This document shows, piece by piece, positions 1-8,372 of a stretch of 11,149 nt of DNA. A program made the position numbers and the translations under genes. Location: the NCBI GenBank assembly GCA_002692605.1, contig NZLE01000097.1, positions 1 through 11,149 of the forward strand, read 5' to 3'. This stretch comes from Opitutia bacterium (GTDB taxonomy: Bacteria > Verrucomicrobiota > Verrucomicrobiia > Opitutales > Seribacteraceae). The notes beneath the pieces were generated by a model. That model did not search any database. It had not been told where the DNA came from and saw nothing but the letters and a program-made list of their open reading frames with translations. Positions within the stretch are counted from its first letter, which is position 1, and each line of letters starts with the position of its first letter.

Positions 1-256
1 CTTTGACGACCGGAGGATTATGGTAGTCGAGAGAAAGAAATTCGGTTAGCTTATCCCTGATCATTTGCCTGCTTTCTCCTGCCTCAAGGTAATGAATCAA
101 TTTGTGATTAAGGGGCTTGGCATTGGGGGAAATCAGTAAAACACCACTCGAGAATCTCTCGGTCTCCGCAAGAATGAACTCTTCCTCTACTGGACCAAGC
201 AAAATGGCAGTAGTCGCATTTTCAACCTCGGATTCCGATAACCAAGGAGAACTCAT
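1..256 (-). CDS. Hypothetical protein, N-terminal part (runs off left edge)
   Basis: An open reading frame on the minus strand starts with ATG at 256-254 and stays open for 85 codons to the window edge, so only the N-terminus is visible. An AGGA Shine-Dalgarno-like element (minus strand, 267-264) lies seven bases before the ATG, one of the better ribosome sites in the window. The visible protein is acidic at first (begins MSSPWLSESEVENA) and then mixed. It has no signal peptide, no obvious membrane segment and no motif I recognise. It diverges from the sugar gene at 374, with about 117 bases between the starts. It could belong to a surface-sugar or glycosylation locus to the left, but that is only inferred from the neighbour. 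Function unknown. Confidence 0.55.
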   Translation of the reverse strand, partial: MSSPWLSESEVENATTAILLGPVEEEFILAETERFSSGVLLISPNAKPLNHKLIHYLEAGESRQMIRDKLTEFLSLDYHNPPVVK

Positions 257-332
257 CGACGGATCCTGATTATGCGAAAGGGTAGGCGGAAAGCTACCTG
301 TAGGAACAGAACTGCGTACTCAATCTTTCGCA

Positions 333-361
333 TCGACTCTATCATGTGAATTTCGTATAAT
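333..361 (+). promoter_or_regulatory. Sigma-70-type promoter for pseB
   Basis: A perfect -10 box TATAAT lies at 356-361. Seventeen bases upstream, TCGACT at 333-338 matches the -35 consensus TTGACA at four of six positions. Transcription would be expected to start near 368, only about six bases before the ATG at 374, so the message would be nearly leaderless. No Shine-Dalgarno sequence precedes that ATG, which agrees. Predicted from sequence alone. Confidence 0.5.
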
Positions 362-373
362 GAATCGCTAATC

Positions 374-1357
374 ATGTTGAATGACAAATCGATATTGATC
401 ACAGGAGGAACCGGCTCTTTCGGGCAACGGTTTGTGCATACGGTTCTGCAGAGATTCAGCCCCAAGCGGCTCATCGTCTATTCTCGAGACGAGTGGAAAC
501 AATCGGAAATGCAGGCTAACCCCGATCTTAAGCATGGTTCTCTACGTTATTTTCTTGGAGACGTCAGAGACAAGGATCGGCTGTATCTTGCCATGCAGGG
601 AGTTGATTACGTAATTCATGCAGCGGCTCTGAAGCAAGTTCCGGCTGCCGAATACAATCCTCACGAATTTATAAAAACCAATGTGGACGGCGCAACGAAC
701 ATCGTTGAAGCGGCTTTGCGTGCCGGTGTACGGAAGATCGTGGCATTGAGCACCGACAAAGCGGTGAACCCGGTTAACTTATATGGAGCTACCAAACTTT
801 GTTCGGATAAGGTTTTTATCGCCGCAAACAGTTATTCCGGCGGAGGCGGAACCCTATGCTCGGTGGTTCGATACGGGAACGTTGTCGGAAGCCGAGGGAG
901 CGTTGTACCTCTTTTTGCTCGTCAAAGAGCTACGGGTAAGCTGACTATTACAAATCCTGATATGACTCGTTTTTTGATTACTCTTCAAGAAGGAGTCGAC
1001 TTTGTTTTGGATAGCTTGGAAAACATGGTTGGGGGAGAATTGTTCGTGCCCAAAATTCCGGCCTGTTCGGTTTCTGATATTGCTCGAGTGCTTGCTCCCG
1101 ATTGCACATGGGATACCATTGGCCTGCGACCGGGTGAGAAAATGCATGAGATTCTCATTCCTGAAGACGAGGCGCGTAACGTCCTGGAGTTCGATAAGCA
1201 TTTTGTCATTCAACCGATCCAGGCTTTTTGGGGAAATAAAATTGGTATTTTGGGCGGGGTTTCCTGTTCGGAGGGTTTTCGTTTTGCCAGTAATTGCAAC
1301 TGTGATACCTTAACGGATGACGAGCTAAAGGTTCTCCTAAAGGATTTTCTTCCATAG
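374..1357 (+). CDS. pseB: UDP-GlcNAc 4,6-dehydratase, PseB/CapD type
   Basis: This 327-residue protein is an extended short-chain dehydrogenase. The family converts UDP-GlcNAc to a UDP-4-keto-6-deoxy sugar (with C5 inversion in PseB), the first step towards pseudaminic acid, a nonulosonic sugar found on flagellins and surface polysaccharides. It acts in the cytoplasm. The N-terminus carries the NADP-binding TGGTGSFG motif (residues 10-17). The catalytic region shows Thr127-Asp128-Lys129, then Tyr137 and Lys141, the pattern of the PseB/FlaA1 group rather than the usual Ser-Tyr-Lys triad. Later motifs such as VVRYGNVVGSRGSVVP and LRPGEKMHEIL also fit. The ATG at 374 gives the family's standard N-terminus, although no ribosome site is visible. 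The next gene, a PseI-type synthase, starts 15 bases after the stop. A LegB-type role is possible, but PseB fits better. Confidence 0.88.
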   Translation: MLNDKSILITGGTGSFGQRFVHTVLQRFSPKRLIVYSRDEWKQSEMQANPDLKHGSLRYFLGDVRDKDRLYLAMQGVDYVIHAAALKQVPAAEYNPHEFIKTNVDGATNIVEAALRAGVRKIVALSTDKAVNPVNLYGATKLCSDKVFIAANSYSGGGGTLCSVVRYGNVVGSRGSVVPLFARQRATGKLTITNPDMTRFLITLQEGVDFVLDSLENMVGGELFVPKIPACSVSDIARVLAPDCTWDTIGLRPGEKMHEILIPEDEARNVLEFDKHFVIQPIQAFWGNKIGILGGVSCSEGFRFASNCNCDTLTDDELKVLLKDFLP

Positions 1358-1372
1358 GAAAAATTTCAAGTT

Positions 1373-2416
1373 TTGGGATTCGAGAACAATTGGCTTTTGG
1401 GTGACGCTCCCCCCTTGTTGGTAGCGGAACTTTCAGGAAACCATGGCGGATCTTTGAATAAGGCTTTTGAACTAGTTGAAAAAGCTGTGGAATCCGGAGC
1501 CGATGCAATCAAGCTACAAACATACTCCCCGGAAACAATTACCGTCAAAGGCCGTTGCGATCGTTTCCTTTTGAAAGATGGCCTTTGGGCAGGTCAATAC
1601 TTAGACCAGCTCTACGCTAAGGCCATGACTCCATGGGAGTGGCATGAACCACTGGCGCAGAGGGCTTCCGACTTGGACGTTATGCTCTTTAGCTCTCCTT
1701 TCGACGAATCTTCGGTGAAATTCCTAGAGGATACGCTTGCTCCTCCAATCTACAAGATTGCCTCCTTCGAGATGAACCATTTTCCCATGCTTGAAGAGAT
1801 TGGGAAAACCCGTAAACCGGTTTTGGCCAGTGTCGGAGTTTCCACTTTGAATGAGATCGAAAAAGCCATTTCGGTTCTTCGGGACGCTGGATGTCCTCAA
1901 ATCATCCTTCTTCATTGCGTGAGCGAATATCCGGCAAAAGTCGAGGAGTTCAGTCTGCGAAGAATCAACTTGTTGCGTGATCGGTTTGATTTGCCGATTG
2001 GGCTTTCCGATCATTCCTTGGGGCATCTTACTGCGGTGGCAGCGACCGCCATGGGCGCTCGGGTTATTGAAAAGCACTTCACTTTAGACCGTGAGTCGAC
2101 ATCTACCGATGGAGCTTTCTCCATGCTTCCCGATGAGTTCAGGGAAATGGCGAAAGCTGTCCGAATGACATTCCAAGCACTGGGTTCCGCTCAGGATGGC
2201 GATGACGCAGCCAAACCTAAGCCAACCCGTTTCAAACGATCAATTCTCGTATCTGAAGCCATTTCCAGGGGAAACCTTCTCCGCCCTGAAAACATAAGGG
2301 TTGCCCGACCGGGAGATGGGCTTTGCCCGAGTCATTGGAAGGATGTTTTGGGAAAGAGGGTGAACAAGGATCTTAAGATCGGGCATCCACTTAGTTGGAG
2401 TGATTTGGAATTGTAG
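1373..2416 (+). CDS. pseI: Pseudaminic/nonulosonic acid synthase (PseI/NeuB family)
   Basis: This 347-residue protein matches the family that condenses phosphoenolpyruvate with a 6-carbon amino sugar to form a nine-carbon nonulosonic acid. The TIM-barrel part shows VAELSGNHGG (17-26), AIKLQTYSPETI (45-56), FSSPFDESS (106-114) and YKIASFE (127-133). The probable metal-ligand histidines are His214 in GLSDHS and His235 in IEKHFTLDR. A C-terminal SAF (antifreeze-like) domain spans about 286-347. The motif after EKHFTLDR ends in DGAFSMLP, closer to PseI (D-x-AFSL) than to sialic-acid NeuB, so pseudaminic acid is the likelier product; a legionaminic synthase is the alternative. I chose the TTG at 1373. 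There is no in-frame ATG before the conserved region and an in-frame stop lies upstream at 1292. AGGA at 1356-1359 is a rather distant ribosome site. Probably cotranscribed with pseB. Confidence 0.85.
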   Translation: MGFENNWLLGDAPPLLVAELSGNHGGSLNKAFELVEKAVESGADAIKLQTYSPETITVKGRCDRFLLKDGLWAGQYLDQLYAKAMTPWEWHEPLAQRASDLDVMLFSSPFDESSVKFLEDTLAPPIYKIASFEMNHFPMLEEIGKTRKPVLASVGVSTLNEIEKAISVLRDAGCPQIILLHCVSEYPAKVEEFSLRRINLLRDRFDLPIGLSDHSLGHLTAVAATAMGARVIEKHFTLDRESTSTDGAFSMLPDEFREMAKAVRMTFQALGSAQDGDDAAKPKPTRFKRSILVSEAISRGNLLRPENIRVARPGDGLCPSHWKDVLGKRVNKDLKIGHPLSWSDLEL

Positions 2417-2429
2417 AAGTTCCTTTTTT
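2407..2429 (+). terminator. Probable intrinsic terminator at the end of pseI
   Basis: GGAATT (2407-2412) can pair with AGTTCC (2418-2423), giving a six-base-pair stem with one G-T wobble and a five-base loop. Six T follow directly (2424-2429). The structure overlaps the pseI stop codon (2414-2416). The stem is short and not GC-rich, so termination may be partial. Confidence 0.45.
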
Positions 2430-2456
2430 GCATCCAAGCCCTTTAGGCGCTAGATT
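2428..2456 (+). promoter_or_regulatory. Possible promoter of the sigma region-4 gene
   Basis: TTGCAT (2428-2433) and TAGATT (2451-2456) are 17 bases apart and match the -35 and -10 consensus at three and four of six positions. The predicted start of transcription falls around 2463, essentially on the GTG start codon at 2462, which would make a leaderless message. The call is weak by sequence alone. It is helped by the terminator directly upstream. Confidence 0.3.
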
Positions 2457-2461
2457 ATGGA

Positions 2462-2710
2462 GTGCCACCATCATCTCATTCTCATCCATCGGATCAGCCG
2501 ATTCCTCGATTTTCCGGTTCTCAGGAACAACGTTTGCGTAAAACTTGCGTATGGGTCTCTGAAAATTCGCCGGGAAGGCGTTTGACCCTTGAGGAAATTG
2601 CTGAAGTTATGGGAGTTTCAAGGGAAAGAGTCAGGCAAATTGAAGCTCATGCGCTCAGAAAGTTGCGTCATCCGTCTCGAATGCAACGCTTCAATGAATT
2701 AAGGAACTAG
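2462..2710 (+). CDS. Stand-alone sigma-70 region-4 helix-turn-helix protein
   Basis: This 82-residue protein consists of a short polar N-terminus (about 1-20) and one domain closely resembling sigma-70 region 4.2. Residues 41-71 read as [20 protein letters not shown] followed by [11 protein letters not shown], nearly the same as the -35-recognition helix-turn-helix of housekeeping sigma factors. Regions 1-3 are absent, so it cannot act as a complete sigma factor. By family knowledge such a protein could bind -35-like DNA or the RNA polymerase flap as a regulator, but its role here is unknown. The GTG at 2462 is the first usable in-frame start after a stop at 2444; the first in-frame ATG lies inside the helix-turn-helix. 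No clear ribosome site is visible. It sits 67 bases before dprA on the same strand. Confidence 0.75.
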   Translation: MPPSSHSHPSDQPIPRFSGSQEQRLRKTCVWVSENSPGRRLTLEEIAEVMGVSRERVRQIEAHALRKLRHPSRMQRFNELRN

Positions 2711-2731
2711 ATACCTTTTTACAAGGGGTGA

Positions 2732-2759
2732 TTGAAATACTTTGCCACTTTCCTAAATT
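2732..2759 (+). promoter_or_regulatory. Probable promoter of dprA
   Basis: TTGAAA (2732-2737) matches the -35 consensus at five of six positions. TAAATT (2754-2759), 16 bases further on, matches the -10 consensus at four of six. The expected transcription start, near 2766, leaves a leader of only about 12 bases before the GTG at 2778. dprA may therefore be transcribed on its own as well as from upstream. Confidence 0.4.
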
Positions 2760-2777
2760 CTGGCATGGAAGTTAGGA

Positions 2778-3914
2778 GTGGATGATTTTTCAGATAAATG
2801 GAGGGAAGAGGATGGCTTGCTATTGCTTAATGGCGTAAGGGGTTTGGGACCGATAACCCTGCGACGGTTGTTGGAACGGTTTCGGGGTGATCCGCTTTCC
2901 CTTTTGAAGGCTTCGAAGAGAGATTTGTTGCAGGTGCGCGGTGTGGGCAAGGGTGTAGTCGATTCCATTGAAAACGCGGTCAACTCGGATTGGTTGAAGA
3001 AGGAAAAGGGCAAGATCAAAAAACATGGCGTCGACTTCATTACCAACGCCGATTTCCCGCCTTTGCTCAGGGAGCTTTACGATTGCCCGGTTGGTTTATA
3101 CGTCCTGGGCGCTCTTCCCCCGGGACCCTATGTCTCGATCGTTGGGACGCGCATACCTTCGAACTACGGTAAGCGAATGGGGAGAGAAATCGCCTTCGAC
3201 TTGGCTCAAAGAGGCTTTTGCATCGTAAGCGGGATGGCTAGGGGAATTGATGCTGAGGCTCATCTGGGAGCTCTTGACGCCAAGGGTAAGACCATCGCTT
3301 TTCTTGGCAGTGGACTCGATGTGATTTATCCACCCGAACATATTGATCTCTATCGTAAAATCTCGGAATCCGGTGCGGTTCTGTCGGAGTTTCCCTTTGG
3401 TAGAAAAGCAGACCGGAGGACTTTCCCGATGCGTAATCGTTTGGTTTCCGGTATCTCTAACGGTGTGGTGGTGGTGGAATCGGCAGCCTCCGGAGGGAGT
3501 CTGATAACCGCAAGATTGGCGGCTGATCAAGGGAGAATGGTTTTTGCCCTGCCCGGAAGAGTTGACCAGCAAAGCGCTTCGGGTTGCAACCAATTGATCA
3601 GGGATGGGGCTACTTTGATTCGAAATGCGAATGATGTGATTGAAGAGATCGATCCTACCCTGACGGAAATCGAGAATTCAGGGGGAACTTCCCGAATGCA
3701 GGAAATCCTTCCTTCCCAAAAAGAAACCGTAGAATCTATATCCGGTATCGAGTCAAAGCTTCTCAAGGCTTTCCGTGAGGGAGATCACTTCTCTTTGGAG
3801 GAATTGTGCGAAATCTCCCGCATGGAGGTCTCGGAACTTTCATCCAACCTCACGATGCTCGAGTTAGGCGGATTGGTGAGCAGGCGAGCCGATGGAAGAT
3901 TCGAGGCAATTTGA
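2778..3914 (+). CDS. dprA: DNA-processing protein DprA (Smf)
   Basis: This 378-residue protein is a full-length DprA. DprA binds incoming single-stranded DNA in the cytoplasm and loads RecA during natural transformation. The N-terminal helix-hairpin-helix region covers about 12-70 (GVRGLGP at 19-25 and VRGVGKG at 53-59). The central Rossmann-like domain (about 115-290) carries all the family motifs: IVGTR (121-125), SGMARGID (151-158), GSGLDVIYP (177-185), FPMRNR (216-221), SGGSLITA (238-245) and LPGRVDQ (258-264). A C-terminal winged-helix domain covers about 318-378. The GTG at 2778 gives the expected N-terminal length. However, the AGGAG at 2774-2778 overlaps it and cannot serve as its ribosome site. 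TTG at 2817 is a poorer alternative that would cut into the first helix. An in-frame stop lies at 2754. It follows the sigma region-4 gene and precedes the thiamine operon leader. Confidence 0.93.
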   Translation: MDDFSDKWREEDGLLLLNGVRGLGPITLRRLLERFRGDPLSLLKASKRDLLQVRGVGKGVVDSIENAVNSDWLKKEKGKIKKHGVDFITNADFPPLLRELYDCPVGLYVLGALPPGPYVSIVGTRIPSNYGKRMGREIAFDLAQRGFCIVSGMARGIDAEAHLGALDAKGKTIAFLGSGLDVIYPPEHIDLYRKISESGAVLSEFPFGRKADRRTFPMRNRLVSGISNGVVVVESAASGGSLITARLAADQGRMVFALPGRVDQQSASGCNQLIRDGATLIRNANDVIEEIDPTLTEIENSGGTSRMQEILPSQKETVESISGIESKLLKAFREGDHFSLEELCEISRMEVSELSSNLTMLELGGLVSRRADGRFEAI

Positions 3915-3979
3915 AGGAACGGGGCTTGGACGTGAGTATGAATATCGTAGCCGTATTGGCAAATGGGGGATTCTTTTGG

Positions 3980-4007
3980 TTGATTTTCGATGTCACCTCC
4001 TTAAAAA
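3980..4007 (+). promoter_or_regulatory. Possible promoter of the thiamine operon
   Basis: TTGATT (3980-3985) and TAAAAA (4002-4007), 16 bases apart, each match four of six consensus positions. Transcription would start near 4014, just before the first stem of the riboswitch at 4017, which is where a riboswitch-led transcript should begin. The stretch from 3915 to 3979 shows no other clear signal and no convincing dprA terminator, so readthrough from dprA is also possible. Confidence 0.35.
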
Positions 4008-4016
4008 GGTAAGAAC

Positions 4017-4113
4017 AGTTTAGGGGAGCCCTCGGAATTGGGCTGAGAGGAATGCATATCCCGCAGTCGACCCTTCGAACCTGATGCGATCATCCATCGC
4101 CGTAGGGAAAACT
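4017..4113 (+). promoter_or_regulatory. TPP riboswitch (THI element) upstream of thiC
   Basis: The conserved thi-box is present throughout. Stem P1 pairs AGTTT (4017-4021) with AAACT (4109-4113). P2 pairs GCCC (4028-4031) with GGGC (4040-4043). CTGAGA (4043-4048) is the pyrimidine-recognition loop. GACCCTTCGAACCTGAT (4069-4085) matches the family core almost exactly. P5 pairs GCGAT (4086-4090) with ATCGC (4096-4100), and CGTAGGGAAA (4101-4110) closes the core. The P5 loop reads CATCC rather than the usual TAAT-containing loop. In this family, bound thiamine pyrophosphate reduces expression of the downstream genes. There is no T-run between the aptamer and thiC, so control of translation initiation or Rho-dependent termination is more likely than intrinsic termination. 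Confidence 0.95.
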
Positions 4114-4124
4114 TAGTGTTCCTT
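4104..4124 (+). promoter_or_regulatory. Possible anti-aptamer stem of the riboswitch
   Basis: AGGGAA (4104-4109), part of the aptamer core, can pair with TTCCTT (4119-4124) over six base pairs (one G-T wobble) around a nine-base loop. This would exclude stem P1 and the core fold, so it is a candidate ligand-free conformation. A competing weaker hairpin, AGTGT (4115-4119) with GCACT (4128-4132), could form when the aptamer is folded. The 33 bases from 4133 to the thiC ATG contain no Shine-Dalgarno sequence to sequester. Inferred from base pairing only. Confidence 0.3.
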
Positions 4125-4126
4125 AG

Positions 4127-6293
<2,167 letters not shown>

Positions 6294-6297
<4 letters not shown>

Positions 6298-6920
6298 GTT
6301 CGACCTTACGAATTGCGGTCATTTCCTCGCCAAATTTCCAAAAAGGTGAGCCCAAAATGGTTACCGAACTTCTTGAGAATGGACTCGATAAGTTTCACCT
6401 GAGAAAACCGGACCATTCGGTTGCCCGAACGGCGGAATTCCTGGATGCGATCCCAAGGCGCATGCTTAAAAAAATCATCATTCACCGAACGCCCGAACTT
6501 CTTAAGGACTATCCAGTGGGGGGGTATCATCATACGGCCCGCGAATCCCTCAAGCCCTTTCGCCGTTCGCGTAGTCGTTCACTCCACAAACTCAAGGAGT
6601 TGGCGAACGTCGAACCTGAATTGAGCTACGTCTTCTTCGGCCCTGTCTATCATTCCATTTCAAAAGTCGGACACAAGCCCAAGGTTCCACTTGCAGACAT
6701 ACGCAAGAGTTTGGCGAAATTATCCAAAAACCCCAATCGGCCCATGGTATACGCTCTCGGTGGCATTCGTAGGAATAAGATAGGTTACCTGATGGACACC
6801 GGTTTTGACGGCGTTGCCCTTCTTGGTTCGATTTGGGGGAAACCGAATCCTGTTCATGCCTTCAAGGAATTCGCCCGCACGTTTGATTCCCATGCCTCTC
6901 GGTTGAAGGGAGGATTCTGA
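6294..6920 (+). CDS. Divergent ThiE/TenI-family protein
   Basis: This 208-residue protein has the layout of the thiamine-phosphate synthase/TenI family. It shows FHLRKP (34-39) where ThiE has QLRxK, GYHHTARE (77-84) where ThiE has GxHLGQxD, SLHKLKE (96-102), YVFFGPVYHSISKVG (112-126), ALGGI (154-158) and a glycine-rich FDGVALLGSIW (171-181) phosphate site. Key ThiE residues are altered: the Asn-Asp pair is IIHR (62-65), and the metal-binding aspartate after GxHLG is missing. It also lacks the GH of Bacillus TenI (thiazole tautomerase), having GP at 116-117. Similar proteins occur beside thiE in Bacteroidetes thi operons. A thiazole-tautomerase or accessory role is a reasonable guess, but catalysis of ThiE's reaction is doubtful. 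The start is the ATGA overlap with thiS; upstream in-frame codons lie inside thiS. A canonical thiE follows 18 bases later. Confidence 0.75.
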
Positions 6921-6938
6921 AGAGACTCTCGTCTGCCC

Positions 6939-7595
6939 ATGAACTTGAACCCCCCTGATTTCAATCAATCCCTTTATTGTCTAACCAGCGATGAAGTCGA
7001 TTTGTCCCACTCCCAGCAAGTTCAGAGTATGTGTCGTTCGGGCGTAAGGCTCATACAATTGCGAAGTAAAGTCCTTCCCTTCGATCTTTTATTTGAGGAA
7101 GCCAAAAAGTCCGTCGAGATTTGCAAAACATTCGGAGCGACCCTGATAGTGAATGATTTTATCGAAGTTGCCAGTCGCTCGGGCGCTTCGGGTATTCATC
7201 TTGGTTATCAGGACGCGAGTGCCGCTCATGCAGCCGACCTTTTGGGAAAGGGTGGGGTGATCGGAGAAACGGTTCATAGTTTGGAAGAAGCCAAGGAGGT
7301 CAGGAAAAGGGGAGTCTGTTCTTACGTCGGTTTGGGCCCCGTCCGTGAATCTTCGACCAAGAGGACTCTGCAGCCTCGATTAACCGGGAAAGAAATCAAG
7401 GAAATCATCCATCTTCTCAATCCTATTCCGGTTTATCTGATCGGAGGTCTTGGCTTATCGGATTTTAATCTTTTGGAATCCTATGGTGTGACTGGAATTT
7501 GCGTATGTTCGGGGCTTTCGAAGGGAAAGCAGTTTGGCGTTCACCTGCAGGCATTTGTCGAACAATCCGACAAGTTGAAACTCGTTAAGGCATGA
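6939..7595 (+). CDS. thiE: Thiamine-phosphate synthase ThiE
   Basis: ThiE couples hydroxymethylpyrimidine diphosphate with thiazole carboxylate phosphate (or thiazole phosphate) to give thiamine phosphate. This 218-residue protein carries the canonical sites. IQLRSK (39-44) includes Gln40, Arg42 and Lys44. IVNDFIEVA (70-78) includes Asn72-Asp73. GIHLGYQD (85-92) includes the metal ligand Asp92. GETVHSLEE (109-117) has Thr in place of the usual Ser at 111. [16 protein letters not shown] (129-144) includes Thr140-Lys141, and LIGGLG lies at 167-172. All substrate-binding residues are present, so this is presumably the working synthase, in contrast to the previous gene. The ATG at 6939 has no evident ribosome site. 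The stop overlaps the thiG start (ATGA, 7592-7595). Confidence 0.93.
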   Translation: MNLNPPDFNQSLYCLTSDEVDLSHSQQVQSMCRSGVRLIQLRSKVLPFDLLFEEAKKSVEICKTFGATLIVNDFIEVASRSGASGIHLGYQDASAAHAADLLGKGGVIGETVHSLEEAKEVRKRGVCSYVGLGPVRESSTKRTLQPRLTGKEIKEIIHLLNPIPVYLIGGLGLSDFNLLESYGVTGICVCSGLSKGKQFGVHLQAFVEQSDKLKLVKA

Positions 7596-8371
7596 CGGAA
7601 AAAAAGGATTTTCTTCAGTTGGGTGGCGAGAGTTTCAGTTCTCGGCTTTTCGTGGGAACGGGTAAGTTTTCTTCTGGGCAGATGCTTTCGAAAGTTGTCG
7701 GTTCGAGCGGTACTGAGATGGTTACGGTCGCAATGAAACGGGCCAATCCCAAGGGAAGGGAAGATTCGATCCTGGATTTCCTCGGGGACGATCAGGTTAG
7801 GCTTTTACCTAACACGTCAGGAGTGAGAGATGCAAAGGAAGCCGTTTTTGTCGCCCAAATGGCGAGGGAGGCACTGGGTACGTCTTGGCTGAAGCTTGAA
7901 ATTCATCCCGACCCCAAATACCTCATGCCTGATCCAATCGAAACTCTGCTTGCAACGGAGGAGTTGGTGAAGGAAGGCTTTACGGTTTTGCCCTATTGTC
8001 ATGCTGATCCGGTGCTTTGCAAAAGATTGGAAGAAGCGGGTTCTTCGGCAGTTATGCCTCTCGGCTCTCCAATTGGTAGTAATCGAGGTTTGGAAAGCAG
8101 AGAATTTCTTCGTATCATCATAGAGCAAGCCAAGGTTCCCGTTGTCGTCGACGCGGGGATCGGATCACCTTCGCAAGCCGCGGAAGCCATGGAGATGGGA
8201 GCAGATGCCGTTCTTGTAAATACGGCTTTGGCGGTAGCCGAAGACCCCATTGCCATGGCTTGCGCATTTCGCCAAGGAGTGGATGCGGGGCGAACTGCGT
8301 TTCTCGCTGGATTGGGAGGGGTTTCCGAAGTGGCCGACCCCACGTCTCCTCTCACCGCATTTCTCGACTAA
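7592..8371 (+). CDS. thiG: Thiazole synthase ThiG
   Basis: ThiG assembles the thiazole ring from 1-deoxy-D-xylulose 5-phosphate, dehydroglycine and ThiS thiocarboxylate. This 259-residue TIM-barrel protein shows [10 protein letters not shown] (17-26), VTVAMKR (44-50), LPNTSG (72-77), WLKLEIHPD (99-107) with the Schiff-base lysine Lys101, and [20 protein letters not shown] followed by ADAVLVNTA near the C-terminus. The phosphate-loop motif reads [11 protein letters not shown] where most relatives have PLGAPIGSGxG, a mild variation. The start overlaps the thiE stop (ATGA), with AAGG very close upstream. Only one base separates its stop from thiH. In the family it forms a complex with ThiH. Confidence 0.97.
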   Translation: MTEKKDFLQLGGESFSSRLFVGTGKFSSGQMLSKVVGSSGTEMVTVAMKRANPKGREDSILDFLGDDQVRLLPNTSGVRDAKEAVFVAQMAREALGTSWLKLEIHPDPKYLMPDPIETLLATEELVKEGFTVLPYCHADPVLCKRLEEAGSSAVMPLGSPIGSNRGLESREFLRIIIEQAKVPVVVDAGIGSPSQAAEAMEMGADAVLVNTALAVAEDPIAMACAFRQGVDAGRTAFLAGLGGVSEVADPTSPLTAFLD

Positions 8372-8372
8372 A

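Noticed and set aside
258..270. Thirteen-base sequence GACGGATCCTGAT repeated at 10687-10699
   Set aside because: Only two copies, in unrelated contexts, with no flanking similarity; likely chance.
253..474. Minus-strand frame of 73 codons across the pseB start
   Set aside because: Overlaps the conserved N-terminus of pseB and its promoter; composition looks like a shadow of the coding strand.
2457..2585. 42-codon frame starting at ATG 2457, overlapping the sigma region-4 gene
   Set aside because: Product has no recognisable pattern and the overlapping frame encodes a clear helix-turn-helix.
3096..3593. Minus-strand frame of 165 codons within dprA
   Set aside because: Lies opposite the best-conserved DprA motifs; no family resemblance, so an antisense shadow.
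3995..4010. Hairpin ACCT/AGGT or CCTT/AAGG after dprA as a terminator
   Set aside because: Stem of only four pairs and no T-run after it.
3932..4012. Small hydrophobic frame (GTG 3932 or ATG 3938, ending TAA 4010-4012) before the riboswitch
   Set aside because: No well-placed ribosome site; it overlaps the likely promoter of the thiamine operon and looks accidental.
6923..6934. AGAC/GTCT hairpin before thiE
   Set aside because: Four base pairs only; too weak to call a regulatory structure.
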